From a virus, in the IMG/VR virus record IMGVR_UViG_3300005528_000174, positions 1 through 25,975 of that record: a stretch of 25,975 bases of DNA, one strand, 5' to 3'. The position numbers and the translations under genes were made by a program. How positions within the stretch are numbered: the stretch's first letter is position 1; the number at the start of each line of letters is the position of its first letter. Below are positions 25,001 to 25,975 of this stretch, one piece after another. The notes beneath the pieces were generated by a model, which was given only the letters and a program-made list of their open reading frames with translations, was not told the origin of the DNA and searched no databases.

Positions 25001-25124
25001 TCTGACTCAAGATGAACTTAAGCATGTTAGCAATATCATTAAAGTTTTGGGGTTTACAATTGGAAAAATGAAGGAAATTGATGCTAAAAAACAACCTTAC
25101 AAAAGTATTTATTTAATAATATAA
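22056..25124 (+). CDS. Type ISP/Eco57I-like DNA adenine-methyltransferase-type protein with duplicated specificity region
   Basis: 1022 residues. Methyltransferase motifs are plain: GGVYYTPPEIVKFII (167-181, the pre-motif-I region), LLDFACGTGTF (about 205-215, motif I, AdoMet binding) and GNPPY (NPPY 325-328, motif IV, adenine N6 type). Specificity-like blocks follow: YRPFDVRETFYS (about 607) and YRPFDTRKIYYD (about 752), each with RFA-MQHML and LAPLYLHT-NLGIEE-KPN, as in the target-recognition part of type ISP enzymes. Usual type ISP enzymes are about 1500 residues with N-terminal nuclease and helicase parts; neither is visible here, so this looks like a modification-only enzyme. It could protect phage DNA from restriction. 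It follows the lipoprotein gene, with 54 bases between them, and overlaps the convergent head gene by 12 bases at its end. Confidence 0.8.
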   Translation: MNKKQNLKQSIKSIALDSYNITYYLNNQDIKANSQLHQIYVNFQEKLCPEFKIQDFGSTLSQILTYTIFLAKLESKENINFFNFKNYIPEGFLLTSPLLDFINLIEQSQYSDIKDHVLNIMLLVNNLSFEELQNSINLQYENSDVDVSMYFYENFLKECDLKSKKAGGVYYTPPEIVKFIINQVSSILQEDFDLVEGLANNQVKLLDFACGTGTFILKSYKKVLELAENNAMDIKTVAQDLIKNFHGFELSPVPFTIADLKIKQLLKKKAGYLLQEGELSPIVLKNTLENKKDIQTNLFAKAVAEKGREANKIKDNKEIIAIIGNPPYNSSSQNEFHKDNELLKFHANYKCKDETNSKSVQDDYIKFIAFAHKKINDASRGVIGVIVNNSFLKGLTHRKMRNELMKDFDKIYIIDLHGNARIGETAEDGSADQNVFDIMQGVCIILLVKNKDIKRKGIFHIDLYGKRKAKFNRLNELDRKQLTKLGVQEFNKAFRSTKWGKERFIDDLSFFSPMKEATAMLEYGKFWGLTDVFGEYTSGIQTIRDNVTIHHSKESLKSVLNDFQNLTQEQIEIKYKTEDARDWKISRSKQDIEKNINNEFCYQKIHYRPFDVRETFYSGTQNGFVCNPRFAIMQHMLNGDNVGLVFRRSAIHNYYDDVFVTSYMSDLNTFGSHGSVLAPLYLHTSNLGIEERKPNCKTNAMIEYGEYWGLTDVFGEYVSGIETQNDGKYIHFQDDFVKTIEGYEQEKVKNVAYRPFDTRKIYYDTNLLGRARFAVMQHMLKENNMGLIFERGHSILQWHHAFIVNGISDGHTIGAKSYLAPLYLHTFNLGIEEKKPNFKPEFAKMIAENFGNPTPEEVLAFIYASMHSPTYRTKYLELLKIDFPRINFDVGVDEWGRLSKIGQDLIDAHLMRKIPALKIGSCISTIGFDKIICQKPKYNEEEKRIYIGKEVYFDCVTPEIWNFKIGGYQVLDKYLKERAERILTQDELKHVSNIIKVLGFTIGKMKEIDAKKQPYKSIYLII
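23613..24140 (+). repeat. Specificity region copy 1 (residues about 520-695)
   Basis: Codes for the stretch from MLEYGKFWGLTDVFGEYTSG to LAPLYLHTSNLGIEERKPN. At DNA level the start (TTGACGGATGTGTTTGGGGA) and the end (CTCGCCCCCCTCTACCTCCA) match copy 2 almost perfectly, while the middle differs. Confidence 0.8.
24156..24566 (+). repeat. Specificity region copy 2 (residues about 701-837)
   Basis: Codes for MIEYGEYWGLTDVFGEYVSG to LAPLYLHTFNLGIEEKKPN. Together with copy 1 it forms an internal tandem duplication of unequal length (about 175 and 137 residues); the conserved borders flank variable inner parts. Confidence 0.8.
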
Positions 25125-25970
25125 AGCAATACAATGGCAATTAATAGTTTCCCCAATTGGTGCATTTTTATCATGAGGGGCGTCCATTAGTACAACCCCA
25201 TTTTTTGGCGAATTAATAACAAACTTTTGATTAATTTCTTTAACGTTTCCATTTAATTTGACGTGGTGTGGTCTGTCAACTACTCCCCCCCCTAGATGTA
25301 CCCACTTTTTCTTAGTTCTACCATTTAAAATATTTGATTGCTTTCTAATAAGAGAAAAAAGTGTATAAACTTGCAAAAGAGCAGAATTATTTTGAGTATT
25401 TTTTACTTCTTTTTTTATGTCCTCTTGAAAAACCGCGTTAATTGTATTCTCAAGTAAAGTCGTTTTATCGTTTATCGCTTCAAAGCCGTTTAAAATACGT
25501 TTTTGAGCGTACTTTGGTAACAATTTGAATCCTTGTATATTTTTAATGTCTTCGATTGACTGTGCAGCCTTTATGGCGTTATAAAGAGATATATATTTAC
25601 TGGAAGTCACTACGTACTTTTCTTTTACTGCATTAAGTATAATATTTGATTCTGCAAAAGCCATTGATTGCAATTCCGTAGGTGTAATACTATATTTTTG
25701 TAGGCTTTGGGGTCTAGCAAAAGCTTTGTCGTCAATTACGTTACCAATTTCTATAATTCGTGAAAAGTTTTTGACTAAATCCGCAATCAGTCCTGTCAAA
25801 ACAACGCTAAAAGTAGAGTCTTGGTTTTCTGATTGTGGTTGTCCGTCTTTAATTAGCTTTCCATTATTTAAGTTAAGATATTTTAAAGTGTCTTGAATGT
25901 CAGTTGACAGTTTATTTTTTAATTGAATCCTTGCATTGACAATCGTATTTATTGCGTCCGCCTCACTCAT
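25113..25970 (-). CDS. Mu gpF-like head morphogenesis / minor head protein (possibly 5'-truncated at window edge)
   Basis: 285 residues if the ATG at 25970 is the start; the frame may continue beyond the window, so it could be longer. The C-terminal part has the Phage_Mu_F pattern: KKWVHLGGGVVDRPHHVKLNG (W..g...R..H....G), KFVINSPKNGVVLMDAPHDKNAPIGETINCHC (...m.PhD...P.gE.iNC.C, ending CHCIALYY). It would assist head assembly at the portal. The N-terminal part is helical. It lies opposite to the tail genes and overlaps the end of the methyltransferase by 12 bases. A portal gene would be expected outside the window to the right. Confidence 0.75.
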   Translation of the reverse strand: MSEADAINTIVNARIQLKNKLSTDIQDTLKYLNLNNGKLIKDGQPQSENQDSTFSVVLTGLIADLVKNFSRIIEIGNVIDDKAFARPQSLQKYSITPTELQSMAFAESNIILNAVKEKYVVTSSKYISLYNAIKAAQSIEDIKNIQGFKLLPKYAQKRILNGFEAINDKTTLLENTINAVFQEDIKKEVKNTQNNSALLQVYTLFSLIRKQSNILNGRTKKKWVHLGGGVVDRPHHVKLNGNVKEINQKFVINSPKNGVVLMDAPHDKNAPIGETINCHCIALYY

Positions 25971-25975
25971 AGATT

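Overview
The window is an AT-rich stretch of a contractile-tailed (myovirus) phage or prophage. Its tail and baseplate gene order resembles the Mu-like family: sheath, tube, assembly chaperone with a frame change, tape measure, DNA-circularisation/gpN-like protein, gpP-like hub, spike, GP46-like wedge, J-like protein, DUF2313-like protein and fibres. The host is probably a Gram-negative bacterium, because the phage encodes an outer-membrane barrel, lipoproteins, a TAXI-type periplasmic binding protein and sigma70-type promoters. One small phage protein ends in a eukaryote-style polybasic CaaX tail, which hints (inference only) that the host lives inside eukaryotic cells.

Layout. 1-13516 (+): an almost gap-free late operon, from a partial gene through sheath, a decayed duplicate of the sheath 3' end, tube, chaperone, tape measure, baseplate and the first fibre set. 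13482-13859 (-): a VRR-NUC nuclease inserted on the opposite strand. 13910-18064 (+): a second fibre set, a permuted NlpC/P60-like cysteine hydrolase, an outer-membrane barrel, a one-helix membrane peptide and a small lipoprotein, which together look like a lysis or envelope-modification block. 18078-21593 (-): six leftward accessory genes. Two are unknown. Three form a translationally coupled membrane module (GAF-like membrane protein, membrane coiled coil, TAXI binding protein). The last is the CaaX-tailed protein, behind a consensus promoter overlapped by a perfect palindrome. 21594-21821: a divergent AT-rich control region with promoter boxes for both directions. 21822-22028 (+): a free-standing lipoprotein gene with its own promoter and a downstream hairpin (moron-like). 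22056-25124 (+): a large adenine-methyltransferase-type protein of the type ISP/Eco57I-like kind with a duplicated specificity region and no visible nuclease. 25113-25970 (-): a Mu gpF-like head morphogenesis gene.

Working together: the late operon builds the contractile tail and host-recognition fibres, and the envelope genes probably help exit or alter the host surface. The leftward block and the lipoprotein are candidates for lysogenic or host-interaction functions. The methyltransferase may protect phage DNA from restriction. Translation starts are unusual in being almost uniformly AAT-ATG without a Shine-Dalgarno sequence, often directly after a stop codon (TAATATG). No stretch over 300 bases lacks a gene. 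I saw no tRNA, rRNA, CRISPR array, IS element, integrase or attachment site.
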